From positions 1 through 35,687 of the forward strand of contig CBDVBZ010000020.1 of NCBI GenBank assembly GCA_965372355.1: 35,687 bases of DNA, in the 5' to 3' direction. Positions within the stretch are counted from its first letter, which is position 1. Each line of letters opens with the position of its first letter. Source of the stretch: CBDVBZ01 sp965372355 (lineage in GTDB: Bacteria; Krumholzibacteriota; Krumholzibacteriia; WVZY01). This document shows positions 8,572 to 15,324 of this stretch, one piece after another. The position numbers and the translations under genes were made by a program. The notes under the pieces were generated by a model. The model searched no databases and was not told the DNA's origin. It saw nothing but the letters and a program-made list of their open reading frames with translations.

Positions 8572-9213
8572 GTGAGCACGGATCGCGGCGGGTTTTTTGT
8601 GTTGGAAGGGCTCGATGGCGCCGGAACGACCACACAGGGACGGCTTCTGGATCAGGATCTTCGTGGGCGGGGTGTCTTGTGCTCGCTTACCCGCGAACCG
8701 ACCGGCCACCCGTTGGGCAGGCTCATCCGCGACGCCCTATCGGGGGCCCTTGTTGCGCCGGATTCGTTGGGCCAAATCACCCTTTCCGAGGGGGCATTGT
8801 GTCTGCTGTTTGCCGCCGATCGCATCGAGCACTCGGTGGAGATTGACGCCCTCCGCGCCGCCGGGACCCACGTGATCTCCGACCGGTATGTCCTCTCATC
8901 GATCGCCTATCAGTCTCTCGACCCAGGGATCACACCCGAGCGTGTGATCGATGTGAACCGCGGTATCGCGCTCCCCGACATCACCTTCCTTCTCGACGTA
9001 CCCGTCGACGAATGCCTCAAACGTCTCGGACAACGGGACGACACACGTACGATCTACGAAAAGCAGGAAATACTCGAGAAGATCGCGAGCAACTACGAGG
9101 CGACGCTTCCTCTCTACGAACAACACTTCGGTCGTCTCGTGCGGATCGACGGCACCCAACCCATCGACGCCGTCACAAACGAAATCATCGACGATCTCAA
9201 GTCATTCATTTAG
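8572..9213 (+). CDS. tmk: Thymidylate kinase with Walker A Lys-to-Thr variant
   Basis: Tmk phosphorylates dTMP to dTDP for DNA synthesis. The 213-residue protein has the family N-terminus (FFVLEGLDGAG), the dTMP-site TREPTG motif, the DRY-type motif SDRYVLSSIAYQS and the LID region QRDDTRTIYEKQ. The P-loop reads GLDGAGTTTQ: residue 19 is Thr (ACG) where most Tmk proteins have the Lys (AAG) of GKT/S. The start is GTG at 8572, with AAGGAG 7 nt upstream. It stands alone on the plus strand and converges on the phosphatidyltransferase gene, with a palindromic repeat between them. I recall GTTT-type P-loops in some other bacterial Tmk proteins, so it is probably functional. Confidence 0.93.
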   Translation: MSTDRGGFFVLEGLDGAGTTTQGRLLDQDLRGRGVLCSLTREPTGHPLGRLIRDALSGALVAPDSLGQITLSEGALCLLFAADRIEHSVEIDALRAAGTHVISDRYVLSSIAYQSLDPGITPERVIDVNRGIALPDITFLLDVPVDECLKRLGQRDDTRTIYEKQEILEKIASNYEATLPLYEQHFGRLVRIDGTQPIDAVTNEIIDDLKSFI

Positions 9214-9215
9214 GT

Positions 9216-9382
9216 AGGGGAGGGCGTGAGGTCTTTCGTAGGATCCCTTCGCGGGAACGAGCGAGGATCCGCCGCGGCGGCGCCGGAGGCGCCGTGTTGA
9301 GCGCGAAGCGTTAGCGAGCGCGGCGCGGTTAGCCGAGCGAAGTGGAGCGAGGGTCCCTAGAAAGAGCCTCGCGCCCTCCCCT
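9216..9382. repeat. 167-bp palindromic GC-rich repeat (copy A)
   Basis: The element begins AGGGGAGGGCGTGAGG and ends with its near-perfect inverse (9350-9382), giving terminal inverted repeats of about 32 bp with about 29 matches. The core (9245-9342) holds GGCGCCGGAGGCGCC and the string GGTTAGCCGAGCGAAG, both of which recur at 26429-26510. The first 36 nt after position 9225 recur exactly at 33214-33249. It fills the space between two convergent genes. No coding frame, transposase or obvious target duplication is seen, so it is a dispersed palindromic (REP- or MITE-like) element. Confidence 0.8.
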
Positions 9383-9390
9383 GACGAATT

Positions 9391-10014
9391 CTAAGAAGGA
9401 GGTTCTTCGCGAGTCACGATGTGGCCGTGGCGGATACGTTGGGCGACGGTGATCACCGATCCGACGGCGAGGATCACGAGCACCACGACAAGAACACGGC
9501 TTCCGAGGAGTAAGCCCACGATCAAGAGCGTGAGACGTTCGGGCCTCTCCATCCACCCGACCTTGCACTCATACCCGAGCCCTTCCAGGCGCGCCCGAGC
9601 GTAACTGATCAGGAACGACGCACCGAGGACGACGCAAACGAGAACGATCAGCGATACGTTGTATCCCTGCGGTCGCGTGACGTAGTAGATGATCAACCCG
9701 GAGAAATACGCGAACTCCGAGATACGATCGAACGTCGAATCGATAAAGGCGCCAAAGCGGCTCGCGGTGTTCTGGCTACGCGCCAGGGAGCCATCCAGTA
9801 CATCGCAGAGTCCAGCGGCGATAAGCCACACGCCACCCCAGAACAACGAGCCCCGCGCGACGACCGTGGCGCCATAGACACTGATCACGAGCCCGAAGAT
9901 AGAGACCAGCATCGGCGATATACCGAGGGACCCAAGAAACGACACGATCGGGTTGAGCAGCCGGCGCGCGTTGTCCTTGAAGCTTTGCTTATCGGATTGT
10001 CCAGCCTGTTCCAT
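9391..10014 (-). CDS. CDP-alcohol phosphatidyltransferase family membrane protein
   Basis: This 207-residue inner-membrane enzyme should transfer a phosphatidyl (or similar) group from a CDP-alcohol to an acceptor, as in phosphatidylglycerol-phosphate or phosphatidylinositol-phosphate synthesis. The full signature D-x2-D-G-x2-A-R-x8-G-x3-D-x3-D is present, with Asp71, Asp74, Gly75, Ala78, Arg79, Gly88, Asp92 and Asp96. About five to six hydrophobic helices are visible. The ATG at 10014 is chosen; GTG at 10029 and TTG at 10038 are upstream options, and no start has a strong Shine-Dalgarno. It follows rsmI by 45 nt on the same strand. The acceptor alcohol cannot be read from the sequence. Confidence 0.88.
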   Translation of the reverse strand: MEQAGQSDKQSFKDNARRLLNPIVSFLGSLGISPMLVSIFGLVISVYGATVVARGSLFWGGVWLIAAGLCDVLDGSLARSQNTASRFGAFIDSTFDRISEFAYFSGLIIYYVTRPQGYNVSLIVLVCVVLGASFLISYARARLEGLGYECKVGWMERPERLTLLIVGLLLGSRVLVVVLVILAVGSVITVAQRIRHGHIVTREEPPS

Positions 10015-10059
10015 GATGTGTCGTGTCACGCTACACAAAGCGCCGTGATCCAGTCAAGC

Positions 10060-10767
10060 CTATTTGGCCCTTCTGTCCTTGCCCTTGATCAACAAGACAA
10101 TCTCTCCCCGAACCGATCTCGCGCCGAAGTGTTCCAGCAGCACCGCAGCCGTACCCCTCCTGGTTTCCTCGTAAATCTTGGTGATCTCGCGGACGACCGC
10201 CACGGTACGTTTGGGTATTTTGCTATCGATCGCTTCGAGTACCTTGATCAACCGGTGGGGAGATACAAAGAAGATCGCGGTGCGCCTCTCCTCCTCTAAC
10301 CGCTGGAACGTGCGCTCGAGCTCTCCCTTCTTTCTTGGCAGAAAGCCCTCGAACACAAACGCGTCCGTGGGAAAACCCGAAAGCAGAAGCGCCGACAGCA
10401 GCGCGTTGGCGCCCGGGACCACTGTTACCCGAATACCGGCGTCTATGGCCGCCCGGATCAAATAGAACCCCGGATCCGAGATCCCCGGTGTCCCCGCATC
10501 GGACACGAGCGCCAGCGTGTCTCCCTGCGTCAGGCGATCGAGCACCCTTGGTGTCACCGCCTCTTTGTTGTGGTCGTGGTATGCGATGAGCTCGTTCTTG
10601 ATGCCGTAGTGGGTGAGAAGCTTGCGGGTGTGGCGGGTGTCCTCGGCGAGGATGGCGGATACGTCCTTGAGCGTGTCCACGCCGCGATACGTCATGTCCC
10701 CAAGGTTGCCAATCGGCGTACTGACGACGAATATCATTCCCGCCTGATTGTCGGTTTGCTCGCTCAT
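10060..10767 (-). CDS. rsmI: 16S rRNA (cytidine-1402-2'-O)-methyltransferase RsmI
   Basis: RsmI 2'-O-methylates C1402 in the decoding centre of 16S rRNA using SAM. The tetrapyrrole-methylase fold is clear: VVSTPIGNLGDMT at the N-terminus, AEDTRHTRKLLTHYGI, the SAM-site loop VSDAGTPGISDPG, VPGANALLSALLLSG and FEGFLPRKKG. At 235 residues it is shorter than many RsmI proteins because it lacks most of the C-terminal extension. The ATG at 10767 overlaps the threonine aldolase stop (ATGA). It sits in a HU-ltaE-rsmI-phosphatidyltransferase run with no obvious shared pathway. Confidence 0.95.
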   Translation of the reverse strand: MSEQTDNQAGMIFVVSTPIGNLGDMTYRGVDTLKDVSAILAEDTRHTRKLLTHYGIKNELIAYHDHNKEAVTPRVLDRLTQGDTLALVSDAGTPGISDPGFYLIRAAIDAGIRVTVVPGANALLSALLLSGFPTDAFVFEGFLPRKKGELERTFQRLEEERRTAIFFVSPHRLIKVLEAIDSKIPKRTVAVVREITKIYEETRRGTAAVLLEHFGARSVRGEIVLLIKGKDRRAK

Positions 10768-11795
10768 ACCCCCATGCTCTCGATCGTCTTCGCCACGTAC
10801 TCAATGTCTTCGGCGTTGACGTCGAGATGCGTTACCATCCGCACGCGTGCCGTCCCGGACTGGGACACGAGGATGTTGTGATGCTTCAGTTTGTTGATGA
10901 ATGCCTCCATGGTTGCGAGCCCATCGAGCACCTGGAAGATCACTATATTGGTCTCGACCGGAAAAACGAGTTTCAACCCCCTCGCACCGTCGATCACCTC
11001 GCCCAGACGTTTCGCGTTTGCATGATCCTCTCCGAGCCGATCGATATGATTGTCGAGCGCGTACAACGCCGCGGCCGCCAAAATCCCCGCCTGACGCATT
11101 CCGCCGCCGAACTGTTTGCGTTTCCTGCGCGCTCGCCCGATGGTCGCCTCATCCCCGCCGACGATCGAGCCAACAGGAGCACCGAGCCCTTTGGAGAAAC
11201 ACATGCTCACCGTGTCGGCACATTTGACGTAGTCCGCAAACGACACGCCGCTCGCCACCACCGCATTGCCGAGCCTCGCACCATCGAGGTGGACCTTCAC
11301 GTCGTGTGACTCGGCGAGTCGCTTGACCCGCTGCATTTCCTCCAGCGGAAAAACCCGTCCGCCGGCGGCGTTGTGCGTGTTCTCGAGCGCGATCACCCGG
11401 GTGGCCGGTTGGTGGAGGCTCCCGGGGCGAATGAGCGGTTCGATCTGGTCCGCTGTGATTACACCGGCGATGCCGTCGATCGGGTTGAGCTGCAGACCCG
11501 AGAGCGTCGCCGCTGCAGCGACCTCGTTGTTGAAAATATGGGCAAAGCGATCCATGATCACCTCGTCGCCGGGCTGGGTGATGGCGGCGAGGGCCACGTG
11601 GTTGCTCATCGTGCCACTGGGCACAAAAAGAGCCGCCTCGGTACCAAAAAGCGAGGCGACTCTCTCTTGCAGAAGGTTTACCGTTGGATCGTCACCGAAC
11701 ACATCGTCGCCCACCTCCGCCTCCGCGATCGCTCGACGCATGTCGGGAACCGGGCGTGTGACCGTGTCGCTACGCAGATCCACTATCCTCGACAT
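10764..11795 (-). CDS. ltaE: Low-specificity L-threonine aldolase
   Basis: This PLP enzyme splits L-threonine or allo-threonine into glycine and acetaldehyde. The 343-residue protein has the family start (VDLRSDTVTRPVPDMRRA), the conserved GDDVFGDDPTVN and PSGTMSNHVAL segments, the ENTHNAAGGRV stretch, HLDGARLGNA (cofactor Asp) and the PLP-binding Lys in CFSKGLGAPVGS. The ATG at 11795 has AGGAC about 9 nt upstream; a TTG two codons earlier is possible. The 75-nt gap after HU has no terminator, so cotranscription with HU is possible. The rsmI gene overlaps its end. Confidence 0.95.
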   Translation of the reverse strand: MSRIVDLRSDTVTRPVPDMRRAIAEAEVGDDVFGDDPTVNLLQERVASLFGTEAALFVPSGTMSNHVALAAITQPGDEVIMDRFAHIFNNEVAAAATLSGLQLNPIDGIAGVITADQIEPLIRPGSLHQPATRVIALENTHNAAGGRVFPLEEMQRVKRLAESHDVKVHLDGARLGNAVVASGVSFADYVKCADTVSMCFSKGLGAPVGSIVGGDEATIGRARRKRKQFGGGMRQAGILAAAALYALDNHIDRLGEDHANAKRLGEVIDGARGLKLVFPVETNIVIFQVLDGLATMEAFINKLKHHNILVSQSGTARVRMVTHLDVNAEDIEYVAKTIESMGV

Positions 11796-11870
11796 GGGCA
11801 ACGGTCCTGGCTGACGGGTGTCCTTGAAGTAGTTTGGGGAAGAAGATCAGACGGACAACGGGAAAAGCGC

Positions 11871-12149
11871 CTATGCGTTGGAGACCATGTCCTTGAGCTC
11901 TTTTGACACTTTGAACACGGGGACGTTTCTATCCGGCACAGGAACGGCTTCGCCGGTCCGCGGGTTACGCGCCATCCGCGCCTTTCTCGCCTTCACCTTG
12001 AAGGTGCCGAACCCACGAATCTCATAGTGCTTGCCATCGGCAAGAGCCTTGGATATCGACTCCAGAAACTGGTCCATCGCCAAGGCGACATCCTTCTTCG
12101 TCAACCCGGTCTTGTTGGCGATGTCTTCGACGATTTCGGCTTTCGTCAT
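11871..12149 (-). CDS. HU-family DNA-binding protein
   Basis: This small nucleoid protein of 92 residues binds and bends DNA as a dimer. It starts MTKAEIVEDIANKTGLTKKDV and carries the beta-arm region GFGTFKVKARKARMARNPRTGE with the Arg-Asn-Pro tip that intercalates into DNA. The length is normal for HU/IHF. The ATG at 12149 has a strong AAGGAGG 9 nt upstream, which decides the start over the longer open frame. A good sigma-70 promoter lies at 12198-12226. Whether it behaves as HU or IHF cannot be told. Confidence 0.95.
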   Translation of the reverse strand: MTKAEIVEDIANKTGLTKKDVALAMDQFLESISKALADGKHYEIRGFGTFKVKARKARMARNPRTGEAVPVPDRNVPVFKVSKELKDMVSNA

Positions 12150-12197
12150 CGCGATAGGCCTCCTTAATTGTAAAGAACTCAAAAAAGATTTCAGTCA

Positions 12198-12226
12198 TTT
12201 TTAGCCCATAACTTGTGAAAAGTCAA
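12198..12226 (-). promoter_or_regulatory. Sigma-70 promoter of the HU gene
   Basis: Minus strand: TTGACT (12221-12226), 17-nt spacer, TAAAAA (12198-12203). This is close to consensus and about 50 nt before the HU start codon. Confidence 0.6.
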
Positions 12227-12464
12227 GGATATTTTGGAATGCGCTGTCGCGGTCCGTGAATTGTGCGATGCCTGCCACGATTTTGCACGCCGGCGCAGCG
12301 CCAGAATGCACTCCAACGTTCCCTATGCGACATCTTGAGGAACAACTGTCCCAGAACGCCAGTCTCGGGGCTTTACTGGCCAATACGGGGACAGACCGGA
12401 CCGAAGCGGGTAAGTCGCTCCCGTATGCGGCAAACGGGGGGTCTCAACACCCTTGTAAGGCCAT
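12227..12464. other. Intergenic region between HU and the lipoprotein gene
   Basis: No convincing gene is seen here. A frame open from 12256 to 12600 has no family resemblance and no Shine-Dalgarno. The inverted repeat GCAAACG (12430-12436) and CGTTTGC (12473-12479) straddles the sigma-54-like promoter. Any activator site for that promoter would be expected in this stretch, but I see no clear dyad. Confidence 0.5.
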
Positions 12465-12480
12465 TGGTACAACGTTTGCT
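12465..12480 (+). promoter_or_regulatory. Candidate sigma-54 (-24/-12) promoter of the FnIII lipoprotein gene
   Basis: TGGTACA, 4 nt, TTGCT. The GG (12466-12467) and GC (12478-12479) are 10 nt apart as required, and only the fourth base departs from the TGGCACR-N4-TTGCW consensus. Transcription would begin near 12491. Confidence 0.5.
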
Positions 12481-12492
12481 GAAATCAGGAAC

Positions 12493-12548
12493 GCTGCGAG
12501 GTGGTCGCCGAACCACAAAACTTTCTTAGCACCGTACCACCTTGCGGC
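12493..12548 (+). promoter_or_regulatory. 13-bp stem-loop at the 5' end of the lipoprotein leader
   Basis: GCTGCGAGGTGGT (12493-12505) pairs with ACCACCTTGCGGC (12536-12548) over 13 bp, including two G-U pairs, around a 30-nt loop. It would form at the very 5' end of the transcript predicted from the sigma-54-like promoter, so it could protect or regulate the mRNA. It does not match a riboswitch class I know. Confidence 0.45.
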
Positions 12549-12599
12549 TCAGGCAAAGGAGACACCGTACACGCATAACTCCGAAGGAGGCGATCAGTA

Positions 12600-13022
12600 A
12601 TGAAAGCCAGACTCTCGGCCTTTGCTGCCATCGCTCTCGTGGGTCTTTGCTCGCTCGTCATCGGATGTAACAGCGAAGGACTCACTTCATCGAGCAACGC
12701 GGCCGCGCTTGTCGCACCGCAGAATGTCATGGTATCCCAGACCGCCTGGGGGCACGTGATCGTCACCTGGGATCGGAACACGCAGAGCAGCCTACGCGGA
12801 TACAATGTTTACCGTATGGATGTTGTCGAGTCCTCGATCCAGAAATTGACTGACCAGCCAACCGAGGACAACCAATACCTCGACAAAGCAGCCGTCAGTG
12901 AAACACGTTACGAATATCGCGTGACTTCAGTGAGCACCAGAGGCGCCGAGAGCGCCTACTCGGGTATCGTGATCGATGTGGCCACGCCGAAACCCGGCGG
13001 CAAGCTGCGACCCAAAGGGTAG
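12600..13022 (+). CDS. Lipoprotein with a fibronectin type III domain
   Basis: This is a secreted, probably lipid-anchored protein of 140 residues. A signal peptide (MKARLSAFAAIALVGLCSLV) ends in the lipobox VIGC, so Cys23 would be lipidated. Residues about 40-130 form a single FnIII domain (PQNVMVSQTAWGHVIVTWDR, later YNVYRMD and YEYRVTSVSTRG). Such domains bind proteins or polysaccharides in extracellular settings. The tail is basic and Pro/Gly-rich. The ATG at 12600 has GAAGGAGG 9 nt upstream. It is a single-gene unit with its own sigma-54-like promoter and a strong terminator, which suggests high, regulated expression. The exact role is unknown. Confidence 0.82.
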   Translation: MKARLSAFAAIALVGLCSLVIGCNSEGLTSSSNAAALVAPQNVMVSQTAWGHVIVTWDRNTQSSLRGYNVYRMDVVESSIQKLTDQPTEDNQYLDKAAVSETRYEYRVTSVSTRGAESAYSGIVIDVATPKPGGKLRPKG

Positions 13023-13044
13023 TATCGGTCGTACCTTTGACGTG

Positions 13045-13085
13045 AAGAAGTCCTTCTTTCTGCCGAAAGAAGGACTTCTTTTTTT
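13045..13085 (+). terminator. Rho-independent terminator of the lipoprotein gene
   Basis: A perfect 16-bp stem (13045-13060 with 13065-13080) with a TGCC loop is followed by a run of T to 13085. It has a T-tract only on the plus strand, so it serves the lipoprotein gene and not the convergent protease gene. Confidence 0.95.
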
Positions 13086-13093
13086 GTGCGCGT

Positions 13094-13780
13094 CTAGAGT
13101 ACGGAAGCGGCCCTGCGCGCCAGGTCTATCAGACCCCCAGCCAGAAACTGGTACGGTAGTCCGATGATCATTCTCAGCACGCCCGTCCACAGAAGAATAA
13201 TGAGGATAAAAAACCCGTACGGCCGAATCGCCGCCAACATCTCACCGTACCGTGGCGGCAGATACCGAAATAGAATCCAGTGACCGTCGAGTGGCGGAAT
13301 GGGTATCAAGTTGAAGACGGCCAACACGCAGTTGATAACGATCGTCATCTCGCATAGGAGCCTGAAAAAGAGAAGTGAGTTGCCGCCGCCCTCGTACAAC
13401 CCCGGGACGTGTTTGTAGACAAGCAGCACGACGATATAGACAACCGTGGCAACCAATGCCAATAGCAGGTTCGACGCGGGACCGGCGGCGGCCACGTAGG
13501 CGTTGTGAACGACGGGGTTCCTGAGATTCGCGGAGTTGACCGGCACCGGTTTGGCCCAACCGATAAACGGAATTCCCCCGACAAAGGCGAGAATGGGCAG
13601 GACAATGCTGCCAATGGGGTCGATGTGCGGCAGCGGATTCATCGTTATCCGCCCCATCATGCGCGCGGTGCGATCACCGTAACGCTCGGCGGCAATGCCA
13701 TGCGCGTTTTCGTGGACGACAACTGAAAACACGAACACGACGAGTCCGACAATTCCCTGCAGTAATTGATCTGGGTTCAT
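13094..13780 (-). CDS. Site-2 protease family (M50) membrane metalloprotease
   Basis: This 228-residue intramembrane zinc protease of the compact S2P type has no PDZ domain. The zinc ligands are in VVHENAHG (His23, Glu24, His27), and the third ligand is the Asp of NLIPIPPLDGHW in a later helix. The first helix and at least four others are clear. It should cut substrates within the membrane, but no target such as an anti-sigma factor is adjacent. The ATG at 13780 is supported by the first transmembrane helix following at once. It is the last gene of the queC-DUF366-queE strand, 158 nt after queE, and converges on a terminator that serves the other strand. Confidence 0.92.
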   Translation of the reverse strand: MNPDQLLQGIVGLVVFVFSVVVHENAHGIAAERYGDRTARMMGRITMNPLPHIDPIGSIVLPILAFVGGIPFIGWAKPVPVNSANLRNPVVHNAYVAAAGPASNLLLALVATVVYIVVLLVYKHVPGLYEGGGNSLLFFRLLCEMTIVINCVLAVFNLIPIPPLDGHWILFRYLPPRYGEMLAAIRPYGFFILIILLWTGVLRMIIGLPYQFLAGGLIDLARRAASVL

Positions 13781-13795
13781 TCTTCAAATCCTCTG

Positions 13796-13900
13796 TCATC
13801 GCGGGTCACGTCGTCGATTACCCCACGGGTGCTCGCAAAGCTCCGCTCCCGCGGGACGACGCCACCCGCAACGACATTTGAACTCGCCGCGAACACACAT
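13796..13900 (-). CDS. Possible 34-residue Cys-rich micro-protein
   Basis: Between queE and the S2P gene there is a short frame with ATG at 13900 and a GAGG Shine-Dalgarno-like sequence 5 nt upstream. The product would be basic, with Cys at positions 2, 9, 11 and 22 and a His at 24 (FKCRCGW, later LCEHPW), a spacing that could bind zinc. The frame runs on upstream into queE, so openness alone is weak evidence. It may be chance. Confidence 0.28.
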   Translation of the reverse strand: MCVRGEFKCRCGWRRPAGAELCEHPWGNRRRDPR

Positions 13901-13938
13901 CACACCCTCGCAATATCGTCTCGATGCCAAAAACACTC

Positions 13939-14748
13939 TCACCGAATACGCATAATTCGATGGCATTGCGGAATCACGCGGACGTCGTCGAGACGCTCGA
14001 GCGCGATGCGCTGTCCCCGATCCAGGAGCTTGCGTAAATCCCGTCTGGCGTCCTGACCTTTCGCGACATCCAGATAGGTCGTGCTCTCCGGTTGCAGGAC
14101 GAGCGGGGTTCGACGATCGATCTCCGCGATGAGAGCGACGGCGGTCTCGATCTCTTCGAGTGGTGTCGGCGAGTCGACAACGATCTTGACGAATGCCCGC
14201 CGGCCAACTAGCCATTTCAAAAACTCGCGGTGGGTGTCCCAATGGTCCTCACCCGTGGCGTGCGGGAGCTTTATATCCATCGCAACGATGTCTACAAAGG
14301 GGCGGACCTTCGCGAAGCCCTCGACCTCGAGCCCGTTGGTCTCGAGATAGACGTTGAGACGCCTCTTCTTGAGCTGCCTGGCAACGGCCGCCACGAAATC
14401 CGGTTGTTCCAGCGGCTCCCCACCCGTAATGCTCACCGCAGCAGGTTTCGTCTCGCTTGCGAGTTGAAGCAGTTCCCTGACCGCATCTTCGACCCCCAGC
14501 GGGTTGGGCAGCGACCGTTTGCCCTGGCCGTGAATCACACAATGCCCTTGTTCCTTCTTGCTGGCCGGCGTATCACACCAGTAGCAGGTCGCCTTGCACC
14601 CGACGGTCCTGAAAAACAGATGCCGTTCGCCAACATACAACCCCTCGCCCTGGACGGAACAGAACATTTCGGTGACGTATCCCGCGACCTTTTGTGGCCG
14701 GGCGATGGTTCCGCGATCGATTCTCGCTCGTTCAGCGTCTTGTCTCAT
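13939..14748 (-). CDS. queE: 7-carboxy-7-deazaguanine synthase QueE
   Basis: QueE is a radical-SAM enzyme that contracts carboxy-tetrahydropterin to 7-carboxy-7-deazaguanine in the queuosine (preQ0) pathway. The [4Fe-4S] motif is C-x3-C-x2-C in GCKATCYWCDTP (Cys51, 55, 58). The substrate-site SVQGEGLYVGER precedes it, and the SAM-binding SITGGEPLEQ follows. The protein has 269 residues with a 25-residue N-terminal lead. The ATG at 14748 has GAGG 10 nt upstream. It follows the DUF366 gene by 13 nt in a queC-DUF366-queE operon. Confidence 0.95.
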   Translation of the reverse strand: MRQDAERARIDRGTIARPQKVAGYVTEMFCSVQGEGLYVGERHLFFRTVGCKATCYWCDTPASKKEQGHCVIHGQGKRSLPNPLGVEDAVRELLQLASETKPAAVSITGGEPLEQPDFVAAVARQLKKRRLNVYLETNGLEVEGFAKVRPFVDIVAMDIKLPHATGEDHWDTHREFLKWLVGRRAFVKIVVDSPTPLEEIETAVALIAEIDRRTPLVLQPESTTYLDVAKGQDARRDLRKLLDRGQRIALERLDDVRVIPQCHRIMRIR

Positions 14749-14761
14749 TTTCCAGAATCCT

Positions 14762-15313
14762 CTAGGGCACGCTGCGTACCTTTGACTCGGCGTGGCGACA
14801 CGATGTCATCTCGGCAGCGTAACGCTCGAGGAGCATCGTCAGGAGCCCGATGGGCTCCACGCCCATCTCACCGAGACCCGCGGCCGGTACAGGCGCTCCG
14901 CTCGGATCGATATTGATGCCGAGGTGTATCAGCGTCGATTCCGCCGCGGGGGCCGCAATCGATACGGTGAGCTTGCGTTCGTCGTAGTATACATCATCAC
15001 CATCCCGCCGGACGGTGTGTTTGGCTTCGCGCAGGAGTTCGCAGAGCAACGAAACGAGCATCCTCTGGCGTAAGACTCCGGCCCGTAAGCTGCATCCCGG
15101 ATGCTCGACGATCACATGCGCCATCGATGCGCTCTCGATGTGTGCACCGGCGCGGGCATCGTCTAGATCGACGAGATCCTCAGTCGCCACGTGGCACGGG
15201 CCGACAAAACCGGCCGCCGCATCGCCCTCGAGCCCCGTTTTCCGCGAGACCCATCCGCTTCTCAGTTCTTTGCCCGTGTAGGGCGTCTTCTCATCGATGA
15301 CCCGATAACGCAT
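14762..15313 (-). CDS. DUF366 family protein in a queuosine operon
   Basis: This 183-residue protein looks like the DUF366 family: it opens MRYRVIDEKTPYTGKELRSG, then GDAAAGFVGPCHV, and ends with a conserved block (KLTVSIAA, IHLGINIDPSGAPVPAAGL). The family is uncharacterised. The SIAA and IHLGINI strands recall the lipoate/biotin ligase-like fold, but that is only an impression. The gene lies between queC (11-nt gap) and queE (13-nt gap). A preQ0 pathway also needs QueD and GTP cyclohydrolase, neither of which is here, so a role in preQ0 synthesis or use is a reasonable inference. The ATG at 15313 is the only good start. Confidence 0.8.
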   Translation of the reverse strand: MRYRVIDEKTPYTGKELRSGWVSRKTGLEGDAAAGFVGPCHVATEDLVDLDDARAGAHIESASMAHVIVEHPGCSLRAGVLRQRMLVSLLCELLREAKHTVRRDGDDVYYDERKLTVSIAAPAAESTLIHLGINIDPSGAPVPAAGLGEMGVEPIGLLTMLLERYAAEMTSCRHAESKVRSVP

Positions 15314-15324
15314 ATTCCCACCGT

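Noticed and set aside
9216..9382. Element with inverted ends as a complete insertion sequence
   Set aside because: At 167 bp it cannot encode a transposase, and no clear target duplication flanks it, so it is listed only as a dispersed repeat.
12493..12570. Resemblance to a glycine or cyclic-di-GMP riboswitch (CTCAGGCAAAGGAG and nearby GCCGAA)
   Set aside because: Only short strings match; the order and pairing of the conserved stems do not fit either class, and the gene product has no link to those ligands.
12256..12600. Plus-strand frame of 114 codons ending at the lipoprotein start
   Set aside because: No Shine-Dalgarno, no family resemblance, and it runs through the sigma-54-like promoter and a stem-loop, so a leader is a better reading.
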